A stretch of 37,842 nucleotides of DNA from positions 1 to 37,842 of the forward strand of contig CASFFN010000041.1 in the NCBI GenBank assembly GCA_949293985.1, read 5' to 3'. The first letter of the stretch is position 1. Each line of letters begins with the position of its first letter. Positions 26,256 through 34,009 of this stretch are shown here, piece after piece. Below the pieces are notes generated by a model. The model ran no database searches. It worked only from the letters and a program-made list of their open reading frames with translations, and had not been told where the DNA came from. Both the position numbers and the translations under genes were made by a program. The DNA is from an uncultured Eubacteriales bacterium. GTDB taxonomy: Bacteria; Bacillota; Clostridia; Oscillospirales; Oscillospiraceae.

Positions 26256-27062
26256 TCATAAAAGCCCGAAGCGGGCGAAGGTTTTGGCCAGGCCGTCCGC
26301 CTCCGGGGGCGGGGAGATGTAATCCGCCGCGGCTTTCAGCCGGGGATCGCCGGAGTCCATCGCCACCCCGAACCCCACGGCCTGGAGCATTTCCAAATCG
26401 TTCAGGCTGTCCCCGAAGCCGTAGGTGTCCGCCCGGTTCAGCCCCAGATGGCCGCACACCCGCAAAACGCCCCGGCCCTTGTCAAACTTCCGGTTGATAA
26501 GCTCCCCGCACAGGACCCCCGGGGGCGCCCACTGAAAGCGGAACAAAAAGTCCTTTTCCAACGCCTGCCGGGCGGGTATCAGCTGCCCGCTCTCCCGGCA
26601 AAGGAATACCACCTTGTAAACCCGGCTTCCGTCATAGTCCGCCATGGGCCGGATGCCCAGAGACTCCGCCAAATCCGCCCTCCAGCGGCGGATCGGCTCG
26701 TCCTCCGGCAGGCGCTCCGGCAAGTCCTCGTCCCCAAAGGAGCCTCCCTCCGCCTCGGCAACACAGAATACCCCCCGGCTGTGGAGGGCCGTCAGCGCCG
26801 TGTCCCGCTGCTGCCGGGTCATAGGGCAGTCGTAAAGCACCTGCCCATCGATTTCCACATGACCCCCGGCGCTGGCCACCACCCCGTCGAACCCATAGGA
26901 AAGCAGCGGCGCCAGCATGGGCATACTCCGGCTGGTACACAAAAACACCTTATGCCCCCGCCGCCGGGCGGCGGCAATGGCCCGCACGGCGCTTTCCGGC
27001 GGGACGCTGCTGCCCAGAGGGGTGAGGGTGCCGTCAATGTCCAGAAAAATCCCCTTGGGCAT
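26256..27062 (-). CDS. HAD-superfamily Cof-type sugar phosphatase
   Basis: 268 residues, cytoplasmic. Seen: motif I FLDIDGTLTP (nucleophile and acid Asp pair), motif II LCTSRS, a C2-type cap, then motif IV YGFGDSLNDLEML with the preceding Lys of KFDKGRGV. This is the pattern of Mg-dependent Cof/YidA phosphatases acting on sugar phosphates. The start overlaps the kinase stop: ATG at 27062 (TGATG) was chosen, while GTG at 27065 is possible. Coupling to a PfkB kinase suggests a common sugar-phosphate pool. The substrate is unknown. Confidence 0.88.
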   Translation of the reverse strand: MPKGIFLDIDGTLTPLGSSVPPESAVRAIAAARRRGHKVFLCTSRSMPMLAPLLSYGFDGVVASAGGHVEIDGQVLYDCPMTRQQRDTALTALHSRGVFCVAEAEGGSFGDEDLPERLPEDEPIRRWRADLAESLGIRPMADYDGSRVYKVVFLCRESGQLIPARQALEKDFLFRFQWAPPGVLCGELINRKFDKGRGVLRVCGHLGLNRADTYGFGDSLNDLEMLQAVGFGVAMDSGDPRLKAAADYISPPPEADGLAKTFARFGLL

Positions 27063-28021
27063 CACGCCATCCCCTCCTTTTCCAGCCGCTCCATGACCTC
27101 CTGACGGGTGGGCATGGCGGGGATCGCGCCGGGGCGGCTGGTGGTGATGGCGGCCGCGCAGTTGGCCATCCGAAGCATCTCCACCAGAGCGCCCTCCTCC
27201 AGGGTTTCCAGATTTTCCTCCGCCAGACGGCTGAGCACCGCCCCAAAGAAGGTGTCCCCGGCCCCGTTGGTGTCCGCCACCCGGACAGGGAAGCCGGGAA
27301 CCCGGCCGGTTTTCCCCCGGAAACGGTACAAAACTCCCTTTTCGCCTAAGGTCACCAGCACCAGGGGGATCCCCCAGTCCTCCAGCCAGGCGGCGGCCGC
27401 CTCCGGCTGGGCGTAGGGGGACAGGAGGCGGGTCTCCTCGTCGCTGATTTTCAGCACATCCACAAGCGGCAGAGGCGCCTGCATGACCGCCACGGCGGTT
27501 TTTTCATCCGGCCAGAGACCGGCCCGATAGTTGGGGTCGTAGGTAATCAGCGCTCCCTGCTCCCGGGCATATCCGGCAGCCCACAAGGTCGCGCCCCGGC
27601 TGGGCTGGGCGGTCAGACTCACGGAGCCAAAGTGAAAGACCCCCGCCTCCTCCAGCAGGGCCGTGTCCACCATGGCCCTGTCCAGGCACACATCCGCCCC
27701 GGGTTTGCGGTAAAACTGGAAGCTCCGCTCCCCCCGGCCGTCCACGCTCACCACCGCCAAAGTGGTGGGCGCCGCCTCCGTCTCCCGCAGGCCCGTCGTG
27801 TCCACCCCGGCGTTCTCCAGGGTTTTCCGGAGGAACGCCCCGAAAGCGTCCTTTCCCACGCAGCCGATAAAGCCCGCTTTGGCTCCCAAACGGGCCGCCG
27901 CCACGGCGGCGTTGGCCGGGGCTCCCCCGGGGTTGGCGGCAAACCGGGGAATCCCCTGCTCCGTCACCCCCGTCTGGGTCAGGTCAATGAGAATCTCTCC
28001 CATGGTCACGATTTTGCGCAT
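27062..28021 (-). CDS. PfkB-family carbohydrate kinase (fructokinase-like)
   Basis: 319 residues. Phosphorylates a sugar (fructose or a similar ketose) with ATP. Seen: N-terminal IVTMGEILIDL, the glycine-rich NPGGAPANAAVAAARLG block, and the C-terminal signature DTNGAGDTFFGAVL with the catalytic Asp. The start is ATG 28021, with GGAGGAGGTG seven bases upstream; the upstream MPEEVLA of the longer ORF is that ribosome site read as protein. Its stop overlaps the HAD gene. It has a clean promoter of its own. Confidence 0.92.
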   Translation of the reverse strand: MRKIVTMGEILIDLTQTGVTEQGIPRFAANPGGAPANAAVAAARLGAKAGFIGCVGKDAFGAFLRKTLENAGVDTTGLRETEAAPTTLAVVSVDGRGERSFQFYRKPGADVCLDRAMVDTALLEEAGVFHFGSVSLTAQPSRGATLWAAGYAREQGALITYDPNYRAGLWPDEKTAVAVMQAPLPLVDVLKISDEETRLLSPYAQPEAAAAWLEDWGIPLVLVTLGEKGVLYRFRGKTGRVPGFPVRVADTNGAGDTFFGAVLSRLAEENLETLEEGALVEMLRMANCAAAITTSRPGAIPAMPTRQEVMERLEKEGMA

Positions 28022-28065
28022 CGCCAGCACCTCCTCCGGCAAACCGGTTTCTCCATTTCGGTTTC

Positions 28066-28094
28066 ATTATAATCCGGTTTTTTCCATTTTGCAA
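28066..28094 (-). promoter_or_regulatory. Sigma-A promoter of the pfkB-HAD operon
   Basis: Minus strand TTGCAA (28094-28089), 17-bp spacer, TATAAT (28071-28066), 45 bp before the start codon. Confidence 0.9.
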
Positions 28095-28103
28095 CCGGGA
28101 AAA

Positions 28104-28363
28104 GCCTCCGGCGTTTGCCGGAGGCTTAGACTGTCAAAAAAGTCCGTTGGACTTTTTTGACAAGTTTTTACAGTCTGCTGCGCGCATATTTTGTCCCCGT
28201 AGGGGGACAAAATCCACACTTGCAGCCTGAGATGTATTTTCCGCCAGGTACACGCCCCGGCGGAAAATAATTTTAACTTTATTTGCCGCTTGATTTGCCG
28301 CTTGAGGCGGCAAACTCTGCGAGGCTTTTTTGACACGCTGAGCCTCCGGCGTTTGCCGGAGGC
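28104..28363. repeat. Cluster of six stem-loops bounded by two identical palindromes
   Basis: The same 22-bp palindrome (GCCTCCGGCG-TT core) occurs at 28104-28125 and 28342-28363. Between them are hairpins at 28133-28161, 28188-28213 (ATTTTGTCCCC stem), 28236-28268 (ATTTTCCGCC stem) and 28294-28313 (TTTGCCG stem). TGTCAAAAAAG near the left end is inverted as CTTTTTTGACA near the right end, so the block itself looks like an inverted-repeat-bounded element. The GTGTCAAAAAAG end also recurs at 31324-31335. Confidence 0.75.
28133..28161. terminator. Bidirectional terminator-like hairpin
   Basis: GTCAAAAAAGTCC-GTT-GGACTTTTTTGAC: a GC-containing stem ending in a T run on both strands. It lies between the surface-protein gene and the pfkB promoter and could stop transcripts from either side. 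Confidence 0.6.
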
Positions 28364-28373
28364 TCACAGTTTG

Positions 28374-30959
28374 TTATGCCCGATATTTTCTGTTCTTTGC
28401 CCCGATTACCGCTACGCAGCCGCCGGATACCGTCAGCAGAGCCGCCAGCAGGAGCAGGGGCGTGGTTTCGCCGGTCTGCGCCGGGCCGTCCGGATCGGTG
28501 GCAGGCTTGGTGGTTTCCGTGGGCTTTTCCGTGGGCTCGGTAGGCTCACTTGGCTCCGTGGGCGCTTCCTTGTCCGCCCACACCAGGGCAAAGGGGGAGA
28601 AGCCGCTCTCCGGTACATGGAACCAGATGCCGCCGTCCGTCTTGGTGATGGTCACCGTTTCGATTCGGGACGCCTTGACCTGGTCTGCCAGGGACTGACC
28701 GTTCATACGGTACTCCCGGTGCAGCCCCAGGTAGTGCAGCAGCGCAAACTCCGTCTCCCGGTCCGTGCCCTCGGGATAGGGCCAGAACACATCGGAGCCG
28801 CCGGAGGAGCTGACCCAGGTGTCCGCGTTGGCCATATCCACCAGGTCCAAATACCGGAACATGGTATGCAGGCCCTCTAAATTGTAACCCTGGTTCTTCG
28901 CATGGTCCTGAAGCATTTTGGTGTAGGTGGTGTTGTCGCCGTCGGCCTGCTCCGGCAGCAGTTCATCGAAGAACAGGGCGATGCTGCCCGTCGCGCTGTC
29001 GGGATAATCGTACTGGTGCTTGCCGTTCAGGTAAATGGTAGCGCCCTCCGGCAGCAGCACGCCTGCCTGGCCGGTCTGTTCCACCTGCTCCATGGCCTGC
29101 TGCTTGTTCTGCTCCCCATACTGAACGGCGGGAACCGTCAGCTTGTTATCGGAAGCCTCCGTAAAGTCGGACACATAACGGATACGCAGCACGCCATCGG
29201 CAAAGTTCACCGTCTCGCCGTCGGCGGTGGTGACGCGTCTGCCCGCGAATTCCTCCTGGAGTAGGATTCTGGCGGTGTAATCGCCGTATCTTTCATCACT
29301 GGTGATTTCCCCGTCCGCGTCGTTGTAGTACTTCACGACAAACAGGTCTTCCGGGGTATATGCCCCTTCTCCATCCACCAGGAAGGTCTTTTCGCCCACC
29401 TCGGACACATTGCCGTTCTCGTCCTTCATCAGGTAGATGGGACGGGGGAACTGGCTGTTCTCCGCGTCGCCGCCGGTGCCGCCGGTATACTTGGTCTGGT
29501 CCTCCGGATAAACGGTGATTGTGAATTCCCTGTGGGCGGCTTTCAGAGCCAGCTCTCCGGTGACAGCACTGCCAAAATCTTTGTATTCCTGCACAAAAAC
29601 CGGGGCGTTGTGGGCAGACCAGCGGTCCGGCTGCCCATCTTCATTGGCATCCTTGGCGCTGTCCACATACCAGCCGTCGATGAGGTGGCCGCAGTCATCC
29701 AGCTGCCAGTTTTCCCCTACCTTGCCGAAGGTGATGGTACCGGTATTGTAAATATCATCGCCGCCGGTGACAGCGTGGTTATTATAGATGACTGCGTCGG
29801 AGGGCAGCACCAGTTTGGCGGTGTCCTTGGTATTGTAGATACCGCCGCCGTAGCTCGCGCTTCCCTTATCGTTGTAATTGTCGGTGATGGTCAGCTTCAC
29901 GCCCTCCTCAAAGGTACACACGCCCCGGCTGGAGAAGCCGCTGCACTTATTGCCGGTAATGGCAACCACAGCGCCGCTTTCCACACGGCCATCGGTCACC
30001 GCGGCGGTCAGATTCACGCCGGCGCAGTCGCCGTCGTAGGAGTTGTTGGTCACCGTCATGGAGGAGGTGCCGTCCACCAGGAATTTTCCGTTTACATAGA
30101 CGCCGTAAAGACCGTTGTTGTCGGAAGTCAGGGTGGAATTCTTCAGAATCACATCTCCGGCAGAGAGGCCATGGCCCCGGTTGTTCTTGTATACCACAGC
30201 AGAATTGACAGCCGTAAAATTACCGCCGTTGGAAGCGTTGCTGGTGCAGTTCTGGACGGTAAATTCCGAATCCTCCACATGGATCACAGGGCTGTTCACA
30301 TAGCCCCGGTTGGTGCCGTCAATCAGGAACTTACTATTGCCCGTTACATGGATGGTAGACATTCCGGTTTTATCCAGCTGGATGCCCTGTCCGGCGGTCC
30401 CCTCCGTGCCCACGGCAAGAATCTGGAAGGTGGAGCCGTTTGTTACATTGAGGACAGCGCCTTCGTTCATGTAAATCGCGTTTCTTGTCTTGGTGGTGTT
30501 GCTGTCAAAGGCAAAGGTGAGCTTGGCGCCATTGGTCACATTCAAGGTGGCGGAAAGAGACAGCATGAGCCAGGGAGCGCTGCCGTCGGATTTCCACAGC
30601 ACCTCCACCCCGGGGCCGTCAAAGGTCAGCACCCGGGAGGTATCTCCCAAACCAAAGCACATCCAGCCTTCCCCGTTGGAGGTCAGCTGCTTTTCAATGA
30701 GAATTTTACCCGTTCCGGTAAAGGTCAGGCTTTTGTTGAAGCCCACATTGAGGGTGCAGTCCTGCAACAATTCAATCGTAGCGCCTTCGGGAGCTTTTTC
30801 CACCGCTTCATCCAAAGTGGTGTAGGAAGTATCTCCCACCTTTGCCACATAGGCCTCTTCCCCGCCGGAACCGGCGGCCAAAGCCCCTGTGCTGAGCAAG
30901 CCAAAAAACATGACTGCCGCCAAAAGAGCGCAGGACAGTCTTCTCCATTTGTTTGTCAT
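28374..30959 (-). CDS. Large wall-anchored surface protein with beta-helix-like repeats
   Basis: 861 residues, function unknown. Seen: signal peptide 1-29; a long stretch (about 40-430) of repeating short beta-strand units rich in Asn, Gly, Thr and Val (for example ATLNVTNGAKL, AVLNVTNGSTF, SMTVTNNSYD) with CTFEEGVKLTITDNYND, typical of right-handed beta-helix adhesins or polysaccharide-interacting proteins; then beta-sandwich-like domains and an acidic loop. The tail has a Glu/Pro/Thr stretch, PAQTGE at 826-831, a hydrophobic helix and basic KNRKYRA, matching the sorting tail of the GH20 enzyme. No catalytic motif was recognised. RBS AAGGAGAG lies upstream. The divergent XRE gene and repeated dyads suggest controlled expression. 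Confidence 0.8.
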   Translation of the reverse strand: MTNKWRRLSCALLAAVMFFGLLSTGALAAGSGGEEAYVAKVGDTSYTTLDEAVEKAPEGATIELLQDCTLNVGFNKSLTFTGTGKILIEKQLTSNGEGWMCFGLGDTSRVLTFDGPGVEVLWKSDGSAPWLMLSLSATLNVTNGAKLTFAFDSNTTKTRNAIYMNEGAVLNVTNGSTFQILAVGTEGTAGQGIQLDKTGMSTIHVTGNSKFLIDGTNRGYVNSPVIHVEDSEFTVQNCTSNASNGGNFTAVNSAVVYKNNRGHGLSAGDVILKNSTLTSDNNGLYGVYVNGKFLVDGTSSMTVTNNSYDGDCAGVNLTAAVTDGRVESGAVVAITGNKCSGFSSRGVCTFEEGVKLTITDNYNDKGSASYGGGIYNTKDTAKLVLPSDAVIYNNHAVTGGDDIYNTGTITFGKVGENWQLDDCGHLIDGWYVDSAKDANEDGQPDRWSAHNAPVFVQEYKDFGSAVTGELALKAAHREFTITVYPEDQTKYTGGTGGDAENSQFPRPIYLMKDENGNVSEVGEKTFLVDGEGAYTPEDLFVVKYYNDADGEITSDERYGDYTARILLQEEFAGRRVTTADGETVNFADGVLRIRYVSDFTEASDNKLTVPAVQYGEQNKQQAMEQVEQTGQAGVLLPEGATIYLNGKHQYDYPDSATGSIALFFDELLPEQADGDNTTYTKMLQDHAKNQGYNLEGLHTMFRYLDLVDMANADTWVSSSGGSDVFWPYPEGTDRETEFALLHYLGLHREYRMNGQSLADQVKASRIETVTITKTDGGIWFHVPESGFSPFALVWADKEAPTEPSEPTEPTEKPTETTKPATDPDGPAQTGETTPLLLLAALLTVSGGCVAVIGAKNRKYRA

Positions 30960-31179
30960 TTTTGAATCTCTCCTTATAGGATAAAGTAGTAGTTATTATT
31001 GTCCCTCTCCAAGGACATATGCTGCACTGCTGCGGATGCTGTGGATTGGTTTTTCTCTCCTGCCGCAGCCACTCCCATGCCCATCAGCCTTAGGGGCACC
31101 GGTGTCGCCAGAGCGGCAGCCGCAGCCTTCTTCCTTTCGGTCTCATAATATTTTCCCCTTCCTTTTTCCAATATTTATA

Positions 31180-31195
31180 TGGGAAAAGATTCCCA
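31180..31195. promoter_or_regulatory. Dyad TGGGAAAAGATTCCCA, copy 1 (candidate operator)
   Basis: Inverted repeat TGGGAA-AAGA-TTCCCA, preceded by ATTTATA. It lies 220 bp upstream of the surface-protein start. Copy 2 repeats it, with flank, 28 bp later. Confidence 0.6.
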
Positions 31196-31207
31196 CATCT
31201 ATTTATA

Positions 31208-31223
31208 TGGGAAAAGATTCCCA
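31208..31223. promoter_or_regulatory. Dyad TGGGAAAAGATTCCCA, copy 2
   Basis: Identical to copy 1 and set 28 bp from it, so the centres fall on nearly the same face of the helix. ATTTATA is conserved at its left; on the minus strand this reads TATAAAT. Confidence 0.6.
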
Positions 31224-31352
31224 CTTCATACGGTCAAACAGACCCCGAACCGGCAAACGCCGCCCCACACAACCACGGGCGTCCTTTGAAAAGTCTTTGT
31301 GTCTTTCCTGACAGCCTGGCGGCGTGTCAAAAAAGTTTTTCACACGCTGATT

Positions 31353-31368
31353 TGGGAAAAGATTCCCA
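31353..31368. promoter_or_regulatory. Dyad TGGGAAAAGATTCCCA, copy 3
   Basis: Third identical 16-bp dyad, 121 bp upstream of the XRE start codon. A possible plus-strand promoter, TTGGGA (31352-31357) with TATAGA (31376-31381), would have its -35 box inside this dyad. Confidence 0.6.
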
Positions 31369-31420
31369 TACATTTTATAGAATCGGGTGGGTAATAATAG
31401 AATATCACATTTGCATCCGT

Positions 31421-31440
31421 TTGACAACATATGTGTTCAA
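31421..31440. promoter_or_regulatory. Imperfect palindrome TTGACAACATATGTGTTCAA before the XRE gene
   Basis: Arms TTGACAACATA and TATGTGTTCAA match at 9 of 11 positions. Located 49 bp before the XRE start, it is a plausible XRE binding site. It contains a TTGACA box but no convincing -10 follows. Confidence 0.4.
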
Positions 31441-31488
31441 TATTCTCAAAAAATTCCTTTACACTTGTGGGGTAAAGGGGGATTTTAT

Positions 31489-31725
31489 ATGCTGGATGCA
31501 ATAATTGTAGGTCGCGTGATTCAACAATTCCGGGAGAAAAAGAAAATGTCCCAGGAGCTGCTCAGCGGTCTGGCCGGAATCGGCAGAACGCATTTAAGCG
31601 CCATTGAGCGGGGAGAACGGAAACCCACGCTGGAGACATTTTACAGGATAGGGAAGGCTATGGAAATTCGGCCAAGCGTCCTGCTGGCAGCTGTGGAGGA
31701 GGAGATAGAAGATGAGGCGCAGTAA
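31489..31725 (+). CDS. Small XRE-family HTH transcriptional regulator
   Basis: 78 residues, almost only a DNA-binding domain. Seen: VGRVIQQFREKKKMSQELLSG-type start of helix 1-2, LAGIGRTHLSAIERGERKPTLETFYRIGKAM (HTH_3 helices 2-5), then a short acidic tail EEEIEDEAQ. The start at 31489 has AAGGGGG nearby; the longer ORF from 31387 would begin in the operator region. It is divergent to the surface-protein gene, with three identical dyads and a further palindrome between them, so autoregulation and control of the surface protein is the simplest reading. There is no effector domain. Local sequence is more AT-rich than the neighbours, suggesting separate origin. Confidence 0.88.
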   Translation: MLDAIIVGRVIQQFREKKKMSQELLSGLAGIGRTHLSAIERGERKPTLETFYRIGKAMEIRPSVLLAAVEEEIEDEAQ

Positions 31726-31738
31726 AACAGAAAAAAAC

Positions 31739-31801
31739 GGGTTCTATAATAAATGTTGGGGCCAGGTGGTGAGCCTGGCCCCAACATTTATTATAGAACC
31801 C
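31739..31801. repeat. Perfect 28-bp inverted repeat with 7-nt loop
   Basis: Arms at 31739-31766 and 31774-31801 are exact complements over 28 bp (outer part GGGTTCTATAATAAATG), loop TGGTGAG. On the minus strand it is followed by CGTTTTTTTC. It lies 13 bp after the XRE stop. The stem is much longer than a usual terminator. Confidence 0.9.
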
Positions 31802-31809
31802 ATAAAAAT

Positions 31810-31834
31810 CGTGCCGGAGTTTTTCTCCGGCACG
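31810..31834 (-). terminator. Terminator for the ansA-rpe operon
   Basis: Perfect 10-bp stem (CGTGCCGGAG / CTCCGGCACG, 5-nt loop), followed on the minus strand by ATTTTTATG. It is separated from the rpe stop by an E1 element. Confidence 0.8.
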
Positions 31835-31845
31835 ACTTGCGATTA

Positions 31846-32048
31846 TTTGGGAAACTCTGATTAAATCGGCAAGAGCTGACAGGAAGAGTTTTTCCTCAGA
31901 CAAAAGAATGGAAAACAGCGGAATACTGTATGTATTTCCTGTTTTTCAAAACAGCGGAATACTGTATGTATTTCCTGTTTTTCATTCTGCATGGATGGGG
32001 AAAAGATCCGCTGTTCAGCCGCAGACGATTTATTCAGAGGTTCCTTTG
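31846..32048 (+). mobile_element. E1 element, full copy 5, with TTTG target duplication
   Basis: The element is 31850-32044 (195 bp), terminal repeats GGAAACTCTGATTAAATCG and CGATTTATTCAGAGGTTCC, flanked by TTTG at 31846-31849 and 32045-32048. The central hairpin unit of 36 bp is duplicated in tandem (31912-31947 and 31948-31983). Its right end encodes the last codons and the stop of rpe. Confidence 0.9.
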
Positions 32049-32734
32049 TTTTTTGTCTCTACCTCAACGATTGACATAGCGCCTTTCTCAATCAGACGGC
32101 GCAGGGCCTGCGGGTCTTCCGAGCGGAAGAAGGCGGAGCCTGCCACCAGCACATCGGCGCCGCTTTGCAGGCAGGCGCGGAAAGTCTGCCCATCCACGCC
32201 TCCGTCCACCTCCACATGACACGCCGGATTCACCCGGTCCAGCAGCTGCCGCAGCCGGGTGACCTTGGGCATCATCCGGGACATGAATTTCTGTCCCCCG
32301 AAGCCCGGCTCCACGGTCATCACCAGCGCCATGTCCACCAGAGGCAGGAATTCCTCCACCGCCTCCGCCGGAGTTCCGGGTTTTAGAACAATGCCGGGTT
32401 TTACGCCCAGGGAGCGGATTTTCTCCAAAGCCGCCCGGATATGCTCCCGGCTGTCCGCCTCCACATGAAGGGTCAGGTAATCCGCCCCGGCCCGGCAAAA
32501 GTCCTCCACATAACGGATGGGCCTGTCGATCATCAAATGCACATCCAGCGTAAGGTCCGTGGCCTTCCGCATGGCCGCCACGGTGGAATAAGTGAAGCTG
32601 GAAAGGTTCGGCACAAAGCAGCCGTCCATCACATCCACATGGAGCCATGTTACCCCGGCGGCTTCCGCCCGCTTTATTTCCTTTCCCAGATTCAGCGGGT
32701 CAGCCGCCAGCAGCGACGGACATAGGATTGCCAT
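32030..32734 (-). CDS. rpe: Ribulose-phosphate 3-epimerase
   Basis: 234 residues, cytoplasmic. Interconverts ribulose-5-phosphate and xylulose-5-phosphate in the pentose phosphate pathway. Seen: TIM-barrel start ILCPSLLAAD, metal ligands in WLHVDVMDGCFVPN and LDVHLMI, MTVEPGFGGQKF and VDGGVDGQTF phosphate-binding loops. The second ATG (32734) has GGAGG at proper distance; the first (32740) is only two bases from it. The last residues GTSE and the TAA come from the end of an inserted E1 element, so the native C-terminus has been replaced, outside the fold. It is the final gene of the ansA operon. Confidence 0.95.
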   Translation of the reverse strand: MAILCPSLLAADPLNLGKEIKRAEAAGVTWLHVDVMDGCFVPNLSSFTYSTVAAMRKATDLTLDVHLMIDRPIRYVEDFCRAGADYLTLHVEADSREHIRAALEKIRSLGVKPGIVLKPGTPAEAVEEFLPLVDMALVMTVEPGFGGQKFMSRMMPKVTRLRQLLDRVNPACHVEVDGGVDGQTFRACLQSGADVLVAGSAFFRSEDPQALRRLIEKGAMSIVEVETKNKGTSE

Positions 32735-32761
32735 GGTCATCTCCTCCTGTAACGAAATGGC

Positions 32762-33988
32762 TCAGTTCTCCCCCTGCCCGGTGGGCTTGGGCTTTCTGTG
32801 GCGGTAGTTGGGCCGGCGGCGGTGGGGCTTGGCCTTGGTCTGCGCCTCCGCTCCCTCCTGCTTCCGGGCCTGTTTACGCTCCGGCTGGGCGGCCTTGGGC
32901 TGCTGGGCCTCCGCCTCCCGGGGTTTCCGGTTTCTCCGGCGGGAGCGGCTCCGTCCCGGCTCCTGGGGCGCCTCCTCCCGGGTCTGGGCAGGCTGCTCCG
33001 ATACCACCGATTCCGTACTGTACCGGAAGCGGATGGGGTCCAGGAGGGCCGGTTCCTCCGGCGTCTCCCGCTTCTCCGGCCGTTTTCCGGAACCGGAGAT
33101 GGGGGCCCAATCCTCGGGGATAGGCGGGTCGTTCTTCTTGGCCTTGCCGCTGCGCAGCACGGCGATGTCCTCATTTTTGTGCCATACCAGGTTATCCGGC
33201 TGATTTTCCAGCCGCAGCTTCACCCGCTGCCGGAGCAAATCCACCTCCGCCACCGTCCCCCGTCCGTCGGGGGTGTCCACAAAGGACTCGGCCTTGGGGC
33301 TGTGCTTCAGCAAATCCTCATAGGCGTCCTGCTCGTATTTCAGGCAGCACATCAGCCTGCCGCAGGTGCCGGAGATTTTGGCGGGATTCAGGCTGAGGTT
33401 CTGGGTTTTGGCCATCTTGATGGATACGGGCTGAAAATCATCCAAGAAGCTGGCGCAGCAGAAGGGTCTGCCGCAGATGCCTAAGCCGCCCACCATCTTG
33501 GCCTTGTCCCGGACGCCGATCTGCCGCAGCTCTATCCGGGTGTGAAACACGGCGGCCAGGCTCTTGACCAGCTCCCGAAAGTCCACCCGCTCGTCGGCGG
33601 TGAAGAAAAACAGGAGCTTGCTGCCGTCGAAGGCGCTCTCGGCGCTGACCAGCTGCATATCCAGGCCCTGCTGCCGGATTTTTTCCAGGCAGACCCCAAA
33701 GGCTTTGGCTTCCTTGGCACGGTTGTCGGCGGCGATTTTCTCATCCTGGGCCGTGGCCAGCCGCAGCACCGGGCGCAGCGGGGCCACCACCTCCCGCCGG
33801 GAAATCATATGGTTTCCGGCGGTGCAGTAGCCGTACTCCGCCCCCCGGGCGGTGTCGATAATCACATGGTCTCCGGCGTGGCAGCGAAGCCCGGCCGGGT
33901 CAAAATAATATACCTTCTGCCCGGGGCGGAACTGGATGTCCACCACTTCCACCGGCGCCTGGGCAGTTACTTCCATTTGCTCTTCCAT
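32762..33988 (-). CDS. ricT: PSP1-domain protein RicT (YaaT-like)
   Basis: 408 residues. RicT homologues form a complex that binds [4Fe-4S] clusters and, in Bacillus, promotes RNase Y-dependent mRNA processing. Seen: PSP1 core about 60-290 with two Cys groups, ICGRPFCCASF (C172, C177, C178) and TCGRLMCCLKYE (C209, C214, C215). The last ~110 residues are a basic, Pro/Gln/Arg-rich low-complexity tail (RSRRRNRKPRE, KPHRRRPNYRHRKPK) not part of the conserved domain, probably RNA-binding. AAGGAG precedes the ATG. Its position next to holB mirrors the holB-yaaT order of other Firmicutes. Confidence 0.9.
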   Translation of the reverse strand: MEEQMEVTAQAPVEVVDIQFRPGQKVYYFDPAGLRCHAGDHVIIDTARGAEYGYCTAGNHMISRREVVAPLRPVLRLATAQDEKIAADNRAKEAKAFGVCLEKIRQQGLDMQLVSAESAFDGSKLLFFFTADERVDFRELVKSLAAVFHTRIELRQIGVRDKAKMVGGLGICGRPFCCASFLDDFQPVSIKMAKTQNLSLNPAKISGTCGRLMCCLKYEQDAYEDLLKHSPKAESFVDTPDGRGTVAEVDLLRQRVKLRLENQPDNLVWHKNEDIAVLRSGKAKKNDPPIPEDWAPISGSGKRPEKRETPEEPALLDPIRFRYSTESVVSEQPAQTREEAPQEPGRSRSRRRNRKPREAEAQQPKAAQPERKQARKQEGAEAQTKAKPHRRRPNYRHRKPKPTGQGEN

Positions 33989-34009
33989 GAAAAACTCCTT
34001 CTTGAGGAC

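Noticed and set aside
30974..31171. 65-codon Ala-rich ORF (TTG start) upstream of the surface protein
   Set aside because: No ribosome site, no family likeness, and it lies in the regulatory gap; treated as non-coding.
31173..31228. CRISPR-like direct repeat
   Set aside because: Only two 28-bp units in direct contact, with no spacers and no cas genes. The repeat contains an operator-like dyad instead.
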